This document shows, piece by piece, positions 17,670 through 25,932 of a stretch of DNA of 64,000 nt; position 1 is the stretch's first letter; each line of letters begins with the position of its first letter. This stretch comes from Myxococcales bacterium (GTDB lineage Bacteria; Myxococcota; Polyangia; Nannocystales; Nannocystaceae): positions 1 to 64,000 of the forward strand of contig JAEUJW010000075.1 of NCBI GenBank assembly GCA_016793465.1. Reading direction: 5' to 3'. Both the position numbers and the translations under genes were made by a program. Below the pieces are notes generated by a model. That model saw nothing but the letters and a program-made list of their open reading frames with translations, was not told where the DNA came from and searched no databases.

Positions 17670-18698
17670 TCAGCCGCCGAGCGCCGCCTCGTCGAGCGCG
17701 CAGCTCTTGGCCTCGCCGAAGTTGTAGTCCGGCACCTCGACCACGTACGCCTCGTTGATCTGCCGCCAGGTCAGATACCCGTCGCCGCCGAAGCACTCGT
17801 CGACCTGCAGGTCGCCGTGCTTCATGTCGCCGACGCCGTCGACCTCGACGATCGTCCCGCGCGTGCGCCCCTCGCCCTCCGCCGACCAGGCCGCCTGCAA
17901 CGTCATCTTCTCCTGCGCCGGCCCCGACCAATTAAAGTCGTCCCACTCGCCGAGCAGCGACAGCTGGAACGTGCCCGAGCCGTCGCCCTCGCGGTGATAC
18001 GTGTACGTGTCGTCGCTGTGGAACTCGTCGCTGTCGAGGAACCCGTCGTACAGCGCCGTCAGCCCCTTGAACTCGATGTCGATGTGCTTCTTGTCGGTCT
18101 CGATCTCGCGCTCGAACGTCACCGCCAGCGCCCCCGAGTACGTATAAAGCGCCCCGTTCGGCCCTTTAATCTCCTCGTACTTCTCGACCACGTCGAAGTC
18201 CATCTCGAACCCGCCGCTGCGCGTGCCGTCGCCGACCACCAGCTCGCCGCTCATCAGCCGGTCCATGTCGGCGGCGCCCTCGGCCGACCGCGGCCCGATG
18301 AACGTCTCGAAGCGCGTACCCGCGTCGTCCTCGCCGATCTTCACCAGCCACGCCAGGTCGCGCCCGTCGCGGTCCGCGTAGGGACCGTAGACCCGCACGT
18401 CGCCCTCGCGCGCCGTCTCCGGCACGCCGTCGAGGTACTCGACCACCCGCGCCGACACCTCCACGATCTCCGTCACCCACGTGTTCACGCGGTCCGACGT
18501 CACCAGCACCAGGTCGTGCACGTCGCCGTGGATCTTCGAGCCGTCGACGTCGCGGTCCTGCACCATGCCCGGCAGCTCGAGCCGCACGTCGTCCGCCTGC
18601 ACGAACTGGGTGTCGTTGTCCGGGAGCAGAAAACACCCGCCGACCAGCAGCGAGGAGGCCAGCGCAGGAACCAGGGAAACCAACCGAGCGGTCGTCAT
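17670..18698 (-). CDS. predicted lipoprotein, unknown function
   Basis: A 342-residue protein. The signal MTTARLVSLVPALASSLLVGGC carries lipobox VGGC and is not followed by the Thr/Gly linker its neighbours have. The mature part is acidic and beta-rich with few Cys (CFGGDGYLTW, SCALDEAALGG at the end). No family was recognised. The start at 18698 has a GGGGG just upstream; an ATG at 18761 would add a 21-residue AT-rich leader. Two AT-rich codon clusters lie near 17931 and 18145-18172. Confidence 0.72.
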   Translation of the reverse strand: MTTARLVSLVPALASSLLVGGCFLLPDNDTQFVQADDVRLELPGMVQDRDVDGSKIHGDVHDLVLVTSDRVNTWVTEIVEVSARVVEYLDGVPETAREGDVRVYGPYADRDGRDLAWLVKIGEDDAGTRFETFIGPRSAEGAADMDRLMSGELVVGDGTRSGGFEMDFDVVEKYEEIKGPNGALYTYSGALAVTFEREIETDKKHIDIEFKGLTALYDGFLDSDEFHSDDTYTYHREGDGSGTFQLSLLGEWDDFNWSGPAQEKMTLQAAWSAEGEGRTRGTIVEVDGVGDMKHGDLQVDECFGGDGYLTWRQINEAYVVEVPDYNFGEAKSCALDEAALGG

Positions 18699-18996
18699 GC
18701 CCCCCACACTGCGCGCACCGATCCACCCACGAACACCAAAAATCATCAATATTTTTAGCAATTTACCCGCAGCAAACCGGCCACCCCGCCGCCCCTGTGG
18801 CGTTCTGCAACGCGGCGAACCTCGGCACCCCGCGACCGCGGCCCCGCGCCCTCACCCGCGAGCGCGCCGCAGCAGCGCCACCCTCACCGCCATCCGCGGC
18901 ACGACGAGCGAGCGGCCCGCCACCTCACCGTCATCCCCGGCACGACGAGCGCGAGCGGCCACTGACCACCCGCGGCGTCGCGCTCACCTCGCGACC
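18699..18996. promoter_or_regulatory. intergenic region with AT-rich tract
   Basis: The 298 bp between two minus-strand genes hold no supported gene. An AT-rich tract at about 18735-18772 (AAAAATCATCAATATTTTTA) lies 37-74 bp upstream of the lipoprotein start, where a minus-strand promoter would be expected. No consensus -35/-10 pair is clear. The rest is GC-rich and shows nothing else. Confidence 0.35.
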
Positions 18997-20550
18997 TCAC
19001 CGCCGACGGCGGCGCCGCAGCACCAGCAGCGGCGCCGCCAGCCCGAGCAGCCCGCCGCCCCGCGCGCTCGCGCAGCCGCAGCCCGAGTCGTCGTCGTCGT
19101 CGCCCAGCGGATCGGTCGTGCCCGGAGCCGACGCGGCCGTCGCCGCCGTCGCCGTCGTCGTCGCCTCGCCGCTCGTCGGCGCCTCGCCGCTCGCGCCGGT
19201 CTCGCCGGGCTCGCCGCCGGTCTCACCCGACGCCTCGCCCGCGCTCTCGCTCGCCGTCCCGCTCGCGCTCACCGTCCCGCTCGGGTCGCCGGTGATCCCG
19301 GTCTCCTCGCCGCCCGCCGTCGTCGGGTCCGGCGGCGCCGGCGTGACGACGATGTGCACCTCGAGCTGGTCGTCCGGCGGACCTCCGCCGAGCGGCGCCG
19401 GATCCGAGAACCACGTCACGCCCTCCTCGACCAGCCCGAACGTCTGATAGTAGTCTCCCGGGGCGTTCGCCGCGAACTGGAACGAGAAGCGCCCAACCGC
19501 GTCCGGCGGCGTGTCCGCGTCCGGCCCGGTGATCCGCGTCGGCGACAGCCAGCCCGGGTGCGCCAGCGGCGAGGCCACGTCGCGCGGCGTCGGCGACAGC
19601 TTGGTGTTCTGCGTCCACGTCTGGTCGCCGACGTTCGTCAGGTCGATCCACGCGTCGAGCACGTCGCCCTGCTGCAGCACCACCGGCGGCTGCGAGGCCA
19701 GCGGGAACGACTGCGCCGCGTACTTGGCCGCGAAGTCGGGCTTGCCGACGCACGACCCCTGCGCCGTCTGGATCTCGATGTCCTGCCCGTAGAAGAAGCG
19801 GATGATCTGATCGCTGTCGTAGCCCTTGTTGTTCTCGAGGCAGCGCGCCGACCACTGGCCCATGCACCCGCGGTTCTGCCCGTAGCCGTAATTGTTGGGC
19901 GACTGGTACTTGAAGCCGAGCGACGTCTCCTCCACGTTCGTGCCCGTCTTGCCCTCGTTGTAGGTCACGTACTGCTCGGTGCTCGCGTTGGGGTCGACCG
20001 CGTGGCAGTTGCCGTTCTGATCGTTGTCCCCCGCCACGAAGAACGCGTACGTCAGCACCCGCCCCTTGACCGTGTTGTTGTACGAGAGGTACTGCCCCGC
20101 CGTCTCCTGCACCGCCTGGTAGTGGATCGGCGCCGGGTTCGCCCCGCACGAGTAGACCTGACAGCCCTGGCCGTCGCAGATGCCCCCGTTCTCCGCCATC
20201 GCGTAGTACGCCACCGACCGCGCCGCGATCGCCTGGGCCTTCAGCGCCTGCAGGTTGGCCCCGCCGTTCTCGCACTGGATCACGTGCGGCAGGTAGTCCA
20301 TCTCGGTGTCGTGCGGCGTGCCCTCGACGACGATCTGACAGTACGCCTCGGGCAGCGGCGCCGGCGTGACCGCCGCGGGCGGCGGCGTCGGCAGCGACAG
20401 CCCGCCCGGCCCCGCCGCCTCGGCCAGCGGCCCCGTGCGATAGCCGCCCGCACCCACCAGCCACTCCGGCGGCGCCGTCGGCCCCGGCGACGCCTGCACC
20501 GCGGCAGGTACCAGCATGACGAACGAACAGGCGAGGACGAGTCGGTGCAT
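18997..20550 (-). CDS. SpoIID-domain surface protein with MYXO-CTERM-like tail
   Basis: A 517-residue exported protein. The signal peptide is MHRLVLACSFVMLVPAAVQA. A SpoIID/LytB-like domain spans about residues 65-255 (LKAQAIAARSVAYYAM, the hallmark of this family of peptidoglycan glycan-strand lytic enzymes). An Ig-like domain follows (about 275-395; VLQQGDVLDAWIDLTNVGDQ, similar to NBR1-type Ig folds), then a Ser/Thr/Gly/Glu linker. The C-terminus has the MYXO-CTERM layout: SGCGCASARGG, a hydrophobic stretch, then RRRRRR. MYXO-CTERM proteins are processed at the Cys and surface-anchored. The catalytic state is not provable by eye. Confidence 0.82.
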   Translation of the reverse strand: MHRLVLACSFVMLVPAAVQASPGPTAPPEWLVGAGGYRTGPLAEAAGPGGLSLPTPPPAAVTPAPLPEAYCQIVVEGTPHDTEMDYLPHVIQCENGGANLQALKAQAIAARSVAYYAMAENGGICDGQGCQVYSCGANPAPIHYQAVQETAGQYLSYNNTVKGRVLTYAFFVAGDNDQNGNCHAVDPNASTEQYVTYNEGKTGTNVEETSLGFKYQSPNNYGYGQNRGCMGQWSARCLENNKGYDSDQIIRFFYGQDIEIQTAQGSCVGKPDFAAKYAAQSFPLASQPPVVLQQGDVLDAWIDLTNVGDQTWTQNTKLSPTPRDVASPLAHPGWLSPTRITGPDADTPPDAVGRFSFQFAANAPGDYYQTFGLVEEGVTWFSDPAPLGGGPPDDQLEVHIVVTPAPPDPTTAGGEETGITGDPSGTVSASGTASESAGEASGETGGEPGETGASGEAPTSGEATTTATAATAASAPGTTDPLGDDDDDSGCGCASARGGGLLGLAAPLLVLRRRRRR

Positions 20551-20907
20551 GACGGCCTTTCGGGACGGAGCTGCCAGCATACCCAAACCCGCGCGGATTT
20601 GGCTGGCAAATCCCGGCATGTGCAACGTCCTACCCGCCGCGAGCCTGCAGGACTTGCGGTCGCTGCGAGCACCCCCGCCCTCTACGCGCGACGTCTCGCG
20701 GCACCACGATCGTCGCGATCGTCGATACGCGCACGAGCGCCACCGGTGCGCATCACCAACTCCGCCCCGCGCTCGCCGGCCTCACCCGCATTTCATCACC
20801 CGCTCGCCGGGCCCCTCGCCGATCGATACGAGGAGCCGCGCGACTCGCAGGCCGCCGCGCGCCGTGCGGACCACACCACGGCGCGCGACTCGTCCACCGT
20901 CCGCGGA
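20551..20907. other. intergenic region, no gene seen
   Basis: 357 bp between two minus-strand genes, containing the upstream region of the SpoIID-like gene. Small open frames here are Arg/Ser-rich and lack domains. A run of CGATCGTCGCGATCGTCGAT near 20709 is partly self-complementary, but no promoter could be assigned. Confidence 0.5.
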
Positions 20908-21222
20908 TCAGCCGAACACGCGGCCGACCTTCATGGCGATCCCCATGTCGCCCTCGATCTTGATCTTGCCCATCATGAACGCCGTCGTCGGGTCGAGCTT
21001 GCGGGCCATCAGGCTGCCGAAGTCCGCGAGCGACACCTTCACGGTGCAGTCCGCCGGCTTGTCCTCGTTGTGGACCTCGTTGGGCGCGGACTTGCCGTCG
21101 ATGTACAGCACCCCGCCGTCGGTGAACGCGAACTTCAGGGTCGCCTTCAGGCCAGAGTCCGCGCCCACCTTGCCGCGGACCGCTTCGGTGAAACTCTCGA
21201 GGTTGTTGGTGTCGACGCTCAT
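20908..21222 (-). CDS. SCP2 sterol/lipid-transfer family protein
   Basis: A 104-residue single-domain SCP2-like protein. Family features are FTEAVRGKVGADSGLKATLKF, then DGGVLYIDGKSAPNEV, CTVKVSLADFGSLMARKLDP and FMMGKIKIEGDMGIAMKVGR. SCP2 proteins hold acyl-CoA or sterol-like lipids in a hydrophobic tunnel. It is transcribed away from the acyl-CoA catabolic cluster that starts 164 bp to the right, so it probably belongs to the same lipid-handling function. Confidence 0.9.
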   Translation of the reverse strand: MSVDTNNLESFTEAVRGKVGADSGLKATLKFAFTDGGVLYIDGKSAPNEVHNEDKPADCTVKVSLADFGSLMARKLDPTTAFMMGKIKIEGDMGIAMKVGRVFG

Positions 21223-21385
21223 GCGACTCCACTACCACAACCGCGAGCGCCGCCACCATCGCGTCAAGAAGCACCGTCCCGCGCCGATAAATCCGCCGGC
21301 CGCCGCTCCCCGCGTCGCCGGCACCCGCGGGAGCGCACGCACCGGCCTCGCGCGCGCATGACCGGGACGCGTAAGATGCACCGCC

Positions 21386-22252
21386 ATGAGCGCCTATCGT
21401 TCCGTGTTCCGCCCGGGCCTGTTCGCCGGTCAGACCGTGGTCGTCACCGGGGGCGGCAGCGGCATCGGTCGCTGCACCGCCCACGAGCTCGCGGCCCTCG
21501 GCGCCCACGTCGTGCTGATCGGCCGCAAGCAAGCCAAGCTCGCCGCGACCGCCGAGGAGATCGCCCAGGACGGCGGCGAGGCGAGCTACTTCCCCTGCGA
21601 CATCCGCGACGAAGAGGCCGTCAAGGCCGCGGTGGCGTCCGTGCTGAGCGCGCGCGGCCGCATCCACGGGCTCGTCAACAACGCCGGCGGCCAGTTCCCC
21701 GCGCCGCTCTCGGCCATCTCGCAGAAGGGCTTCGAGACGGTCGTGCGCACCAACCTCGTCGGCGGCTTCCTGTTCGCCCGCGAGGTCTTCAGCCAGTGCA
21801 TGGCCAACCACGGCGGGGGCATCGTCAACATCGTCGCCGACATGTGGCGCAGCATGCCGGGCATGGGCCACTCCGGGGCCGCGCGCGCCGGCATGGTCAA
21901 CTTCACCCAGACCGCCGCGGTCGAGTGGGCCTCCTGCGGCGTGCGCGTCAACGCCGTCGCCCCCGGGTGGATCGCCAGCAGCGGCCTCGACCACTACGAG
22001 GGCACCATGGCCAAGGCCCTCATCCCCCGCCTGCGCGCCGGCGTGCCGCTCGGCCGCCTCGGCACCGAGGCCGAGTGCAGCGCCGCGATCGTGTTCCTCC
22101 TCAGCGAGGCCGCCGCCTTCATCAGCGGCACCACCCTGCGGGTCGACGGCGCCGCCCCCAACGCCAGCCTGATCTGGCCCACGCAAGAGCACGACCGCGC
22201 CCCCGCCTACGAGGGCTTCCACCGCGCCCGCCTGCCCGACGTCCTGCGCTAA
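21386..22252 (+). CDS. SDR oxidoreductase of the dienoyl-CoA reductase/AtuG-like type
   Basis: A 288-residue short-chain dehydrogenase with the cofactor loop TGGGSGIGR near residue 21 and NNAGG near residue 98. At the active site, where classical SDRs have YxxxK, it reads GHSGAARAGMVNFTQ. This HxGxAR pattern resembles peroxisomal-type 2,4-dienoyl-CoA reductases, so it is probably family-typical rather than a loss. It is the first gene of the cluster, 17 bp before the carboxyltransferase. Likely role: reduction of an unsaturated acyl-CoA, or terpenol/terpenal oxidation as proposed for AtuG. The exact substrate is inference. Confidence 0.85.
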   Translation: MSAYRSVFRPGLFAGQTVVVTGGGSGIGRCTAHELAALGAHVVLIGRKQAKLAATAEEIAQDGGEASYFPCDIRDEEAVKAAVASVLSARGRIHGLVNNAGGQFPAPLSAISQKGFETVVRTNLVGGFLFAREVFSQCMANHGGGIVNIVADMWRSMPGMGHSGAARAGMVNFTQTAAVEWASCGVRVNAVAPGWIASSGLDHYEGTMAKALIPRLRAGVPLGRLGTEAECSAAIVFLLSEAAAFISGTTLRVDGAAPNASLIWPTQEHDRAPAYEGFHRARLPDVLR

Positions 22253-22269
22253 CCACCAAGGCCGCCGCC

Positions 22270-23898
22270 ATGCCCGTCCTCGCCTCCAAGATCGACACCA
22301 CCGCCGACTCCTTCAAGGCCAACCGCGAGGCCCAGCTCGCCCTCATCAGCGAGTTCCGGGCCGCCGAGCAGCGCGTGCGCGACAACTCCAACCGCCAGGC
22401 CGACAAGTTCGCCAAGCGCGGCCAGCTGCTCCCGCGCGACCGCATCGCCCGCCTGCTCGACCGCGGCGCGCCGTTCCTCGAGCTCTCGACCCTCGCCGGC
22501 TACCAGATGCACGACGACGACGGCAGGTCCGACGCCGCCGGCGGCGGCTTCATCGCCGGCGTCGGCTTCGTGTCCGGCGTGCGCTGCATGGTCGGCGCCA
22601 GCGACAGCGCGATCAAGGGCGGCTCGGTCGCCCCCATGGGCCTGAAAAAGAGCCTCAGGGCCCAGGACATCGCCTTCGAGCACAAGCTGCCCTCGATCTC
22701 CCTGATCGAGAGCGCCGGCGCCAACCTGCTCTACCAGTCCGAGATCTTCGTCGAGGGCGGCCGCGTGTTCGCCAACATGGCCCGCGCCTCCGCGGCCGGC
22801 CTGCCGATCGTCACCGTCGTGCACGGCTCGTCGACCGCCGGCGGCGCCTACCAGCCCGGCCTGTCCGACTACGTGATCGCCGTGCGCGGCAACGCCAAGG
22901 TGTTCCTCGCCGGCCCGCCACTCGTCAAAGCCGCGATCGGCGAGGACGCCGACGACGAGTCGCTCGGCGGCGCCGAGCTCCACGCCACCGTCACCGGCAC
23001 CGCCGAGTACCTGGCCGAGAACGACGCCCACGCGCTCCACCTCGCCCGCCAGGTGCTCGCCCACCTCGGCCGCTCGCCCGTCACGCAGCTCGCGGGCCCG
23101 ACCGGCCCGCGCCCGCACCGCCCGCCGCGCTACGACATCGACGAGCTGCTCGGCATCGTCCCCACCGACTTCAAGAAGCCGTACGACACCCGCGAGGTCA
23201 TCGCCCGCCTCGTCGACGACTCCGACTTCCTCGAGTTCAAGGCGCTCTACGGCAGCAGCACCGTGTGCGGCCACGCCGCGATCGAGGGCCACGCCTGCGG
23301 CATCCTCGGCAACAACGGCCCCATCACCCCCGACGGCGCGACCAAGGCGGCCCACTTCATCCAGCTGTGCTGCCAGTCGGGCTCGCCGATCCTCTACCTG
23401 CAGAACACCACCGGCTACATGGTCGGCTCCGCCTCCGAGCGCGCCGGCATGGTCAAGCACGGCAGCAAGATGATCCAGGCGGTCGCCAACGCGACCGTCC
23501 CGCAGATCACGCTGATCATCGGCGGCAGCTTCGGCGCCGGCAACTACGGCATGTGCGGCCGCGGCTACGACCCCCGCTTCATCTTCGCCTGGCCGGGCTC
23601 GCGCATCGGCGTGATGGGCGGCGAGCAGGCCGCCAAGGTCATGGAGATCATCACCGTCGCCAAGTTCGAACGCATGGGCGTCAAGCCCGACGCCGAGGCC
23701 ATGGCCGCCATGGGCAAGTCGATCCGCGACAAGCTCGACGCCGAGTCGACCGCCCTCTACGCCACCGCCCGCCTGTGGGACGACGGCATCATCGACCCCC
23801 GCGACAGCCGCCGCGTCCTCGGCATCGCCCTCGCCATGGCCCGCGAGGCCGAGGCCCGCACCCTGCGCCCGAGCACCTTCGGCGTCGCCCGCATGTAG
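22270..23898 (+). CDS. acyl-CoA carboxylase beta (carboxyltransferase) subunit, methylcrotonyl/geranyl-CoA type
   Basis: A 542-residue carboxyltransferase, the length of the MccB/LiuB/AtuC family. It would transfer CO2 from carboxybiotin to a branched enoyl-CoA. Crotonase-like N- and C-halves are visible: GSSTAGGAYQPGLSDY and LGGAELHATVTGTAEYLAEN in the first; GILGNNGPITPDGATKAAHF, YLQNTTGYMVG and GGSFGAGNYGMCGRGYDPRF in the second. The biotin-bearing partner is four genes downstream at 25933. Whether it uses 3-methylcrotonyl-CoA (leucine) or geranyl-CoA (terpenes) cannot be decided by eye. Confidence 0.92.
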   Translation: MPVLASKIDTTADSFKANREAQLALISEFRAAEQRVRDNSNRQADKFAKRGQLLPRDRIARLLDRGAPFLELSTLAGYQMHDDDGRSDAAGGGFIAGVGFVSGVRCMVGASDSAIKGGSVAPMGLKKSLRAQDIAFEHKLPSISLIESAGANLLYQSEIFVEGGRVFANMARASAAGLPIVTVVHGSSTAGGAYQPGLSDYVIAVRGNAKVFLAGPPLVKAAIGEDADDESLGGAELHATVTGTAEYLAENDAHALHLARQVLAHLGRSPVTQLAGPTGPRPHRPPRYDIDELLGIVPTDFKKPYDTREVIARLVDDSDFLEFKALYGSSTVCGHAAIEGHACGILGNNGPITPDGATKAAHFIQLCCQSGSPILYLQNTTGYMVGSASERAGMVKHGSKMIQAVANATVPQITLIIGGSFGAGNYGMCGRGYDPRFIFAWPGSRIGVMGGEQAAKVMEIITVAKFERMGVKPDAEAMAAMGKSIRDKLDAESTALYATARLWDDGIIDPRDSRRVLGIALAMAREAEARTLRPSTFGVARM

Positions 23899-23925
23899 TT
23901 CGTAAACAACCAGGAGCCCACGACG

Positions 23926-25077
23926 ATGCTTTTCTCCGACGAGCACGAGCTGATCCGCAAGAGCCTGCGCACCTTCATCGAACGCGAGATCGAGCCCCAC
24001 GCCGAGGCCTGGGAGGAGGCCAAGATCTTCCCCGCCCACGAGCTCTTCAAGAAGCTCGGCAACGAGGGCTTCCTCGGCCTGACCAAGCCCGAAGAATACG
24101 GCGGCGCCGGCCTCGACTACAGCTACGCGATCGTCATGGCCGAGGAGCTCGGCCGCTGCTCGTCCGGCGGCGTGCCCCTGGCGATCGGCGTGCAGACCGA
24201 CATGGCCACCCCCGCGCTGGCCCGCTTCGGCTCCGACGAGCTGCGCCGCGAGTTCCTCGCGCCGACGATCGCCGGCGACCTCGTCAGCTGCATCGGCGTC
24301 AGCGAGGTCGGCAGCGGCTCGGACGTCGCCAGCCTGAAGACCACCGCCCGCAAGGACGGCGACGACTACGTCATCAACGGCGGCAAGATGTGGATCACCA
24401 ACGGCATCCAGGCCGACTGGATGTGCTGCCTCGCCAACACCAGCGACGACGCGGTCCACAAGAACAAGTCGCTGATCGTCGTCCCCCTGGCCACCAAGGG
24501 CGTCGAGCGGGCCCGCAAGCTGCACAAGCTCGGCATGTGGGCCAGCGACACCGCCCAGATCTTCTTCGACGACGTGCGCGTGCCGCAGCGCTACCGCATC
24601 GGCCCGGAGGGCGCCGGCTTCATGCTGCAGATGATGCAGTTCCAGGAGGAGCGCCTGTGGGGCGCCGCCAACAGCGTGACCGCGATGGAGGCCGCGATCG
24701 ACGCGACGATCGCCTACACCCGCGACCGCAAGGCCTTCGGCAAGTCGATCCTCGACAACCAGGTCGTCCACTTCCGCGTGGCCGAGCTGCGCACCGAGGT
24801 CGAGTCCCTGCGCGCGCTGGTCTACCGCGCCGCCGAGCTGTTCCTCAGCGGCAAGGACGTCACCCGCCTGGCCTCGATGTGCAAGCTGAAGGCCGGCCGC
24901 CTGCTCCGCGAGGTCTCCGACTCGTGCCTGCAGTACTGGGGCGGCATGGGCTACATGTGGGAGTCCAAGATCTCCCGCATGTACCGCGACTCCCGCCTCG
25001 CCTCCGTCGGCGGCGGCGCCGACGAGGTCATGCTCTCCATCATCTGCAAGCTCGACGGCATCCTGCCCCGCACGTGA
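23926..25077 (+). CDS. acyl-CoA dehydrogenase (AtuD/isovaleryl-type)
   Basis: A 383-residue FAD-dependent acyl-CoA dehydrogenase. N-domain FLGLTKPEEYGGAGLDY, FAD/substrate motif ISVSEVGSGSD-like (GVSEVGSGSDVASLKT), ITNG, and C-domain RKAFGKSILDNQ are all present. The catalytic base appears to be the Glu of FQEERLW (as in long-chain and isovaleryl enzymes) rather than the C-terminal YEG position, which here is GGGADE. AGGAG lies 10 nt before the ATG. It would introduce the alpha-beta double bond ahead of carboxylation. Confidence 0.93.
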   Translation: MLFSDEHELIRKSLRTFIEREIEPHAEAWEEAKIFPAHELFKKLGNEGFLGLTKPEEYGGAGLDYSYAIVMAEELGRCSSGGVPLAIGVQTDMATPALARFGSDELRREFLAPTIAGDLVSCIGVSEVGSGSDVASLKTTARKDGDDYVINGGKMWITNGIQADWMCCLANTSDDAVHKNKSLIVVPLATKGVERARKLHKLGMWASDTAQIFFDDVRVPQRYRIGPEGAGFMLQMMQFQEERLWGAANSVTAMEAAIDATIAYTRDRKAFGKSILDNQVVHFRVAELRTEVESLRALVYRAAELFLSGKDVTRLASMCKLKAGRLLREVSDSCLQYWGGMGYMWESKISRMYRDSRLASVGGGADEVMLSIICKLDGILPRT

Positions 25078-25085
25078 ACCCGACC

Positions 25086-25913
25086 ATGTCCGACACGCCC
25101 CTGCCCGTGTGCCAGTCCCTGCTGCTCCGCCGCGACGGCTGGCGCCTGCACGTCACCCTGAACCGCCCCGAGGCGCGCAACGCCATGTCGTTCGCGATGG
25201 TCCGCGAGCTCACCGACGTTTTTACTGGTGTCGCGTCCGACCGCTCGCTGCGCGCGGTCATCCTCCGCGGCGCCGGGGGCAACTTCTGCGCCGGCGGCGA
25301 CATCAAGGACATGGCCGCGGCCCGCGGCGCCGAGCCCGGCCCCGACGGCAAGGACCCGCTCGCCGCCGGCAACCGCACGTTCGGCGCCATGCTGCAGGCC
25401 GTCGAGGCCGCGCCGCAGGCGGTCGTCGCCGTGCTCGAGGGCGCCGTGATGGGCGGCGGCTTCGGCCTGTGCTGCGTCAGCGACGTGGCGATCGCCCACG
25501 CGTCGGCCCGCTTCCGCCTGCCCGAGACCGGCCTCGGCGTGCCGCCCGCGCAGATCGCCCCGTTCATCGTGCGCCGCGTCGGCCTCACGCATGCCCGCCG
25601 CCTCGCGGTCACCGGCGGCGCCCTCGACCCCGCCGGGGCGCTCGCCCTCGGGCTCGTCCACCACGTGACCCCAGAGACAGGCTCGATCGACGACGACCTC
25701 GCGCGCACCCTCGGCGACATCGCCCGCTGCGCCCCCGAGGCCGTGGCCGTGACCAAGCGCCTCGTGCTCGCCGCCGCCGCCGCCCACGGCGACGCGCTCT
25801 CGCACTTGCTCGACCACGCGGCCGACGACTTCGCCCGCGCCGCCCGCGGCCCCGAGAGCGTCGAGGGCATGACCGCCTTCATCCAAAAGCGCAGCCCGAG
25901 CTGGGCCACGTGA
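25086..25913 (+). CDS. enoyl-CoA hydratase/isomerase family protein
   Basis: A 275-residue crotonase with NRPEARNAMS, the oxyanion-hole loop GGNFCAGGDIKDM, and EGAVMGGGFGLCCVSDVAIA. The usual second catalytic Glu region reads RLPETGLGVPPAQIAP. It starts 8 bp after the acyl-CoA dehydrogenase stop. In atu/liu clusters the gene at this point hydrates the carboxylated enoyl-CoA (methylglutaconyl- or isohexenylglutaconyl-CoA). Part of the gene (near 25218) uses GTT TTT ACT GGT. Confidence 0.92.
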   Translation: MSDTPLPVCQSLLLRRDGWRLHVTLNRPEARNAMSFAMVRELTDVFTGVASDRSLRAVILRGAGGNFCAGGDIKDMAAARGAEPGPDGKDPLAAGNRTFGAMLQAVEAAPQAVVAVLEGAVMGGGFGLCCVSDVAIAHASARFRLPETGLGVPPAQIAPFIVRRVGLTHARRLAVTGGALDPAGALALGLVHHVTPETGSIDDDLARTLGDIARCAPEAVAVTKRLVLAAAAAHGDALSHLLDHAADDFARAARGPESVEGMTAFIQKRSPSWAT

Positions 25914-25932
25914 AGCCCGAGGGACACGGACC

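Noticed and set aside
18481..22250. Long upstream in-frame extension of the carboxyltransferase
   Set aside because: It crosses several genes and is Arg-rich; the MPVLASKI start at 22270 matches the family length.
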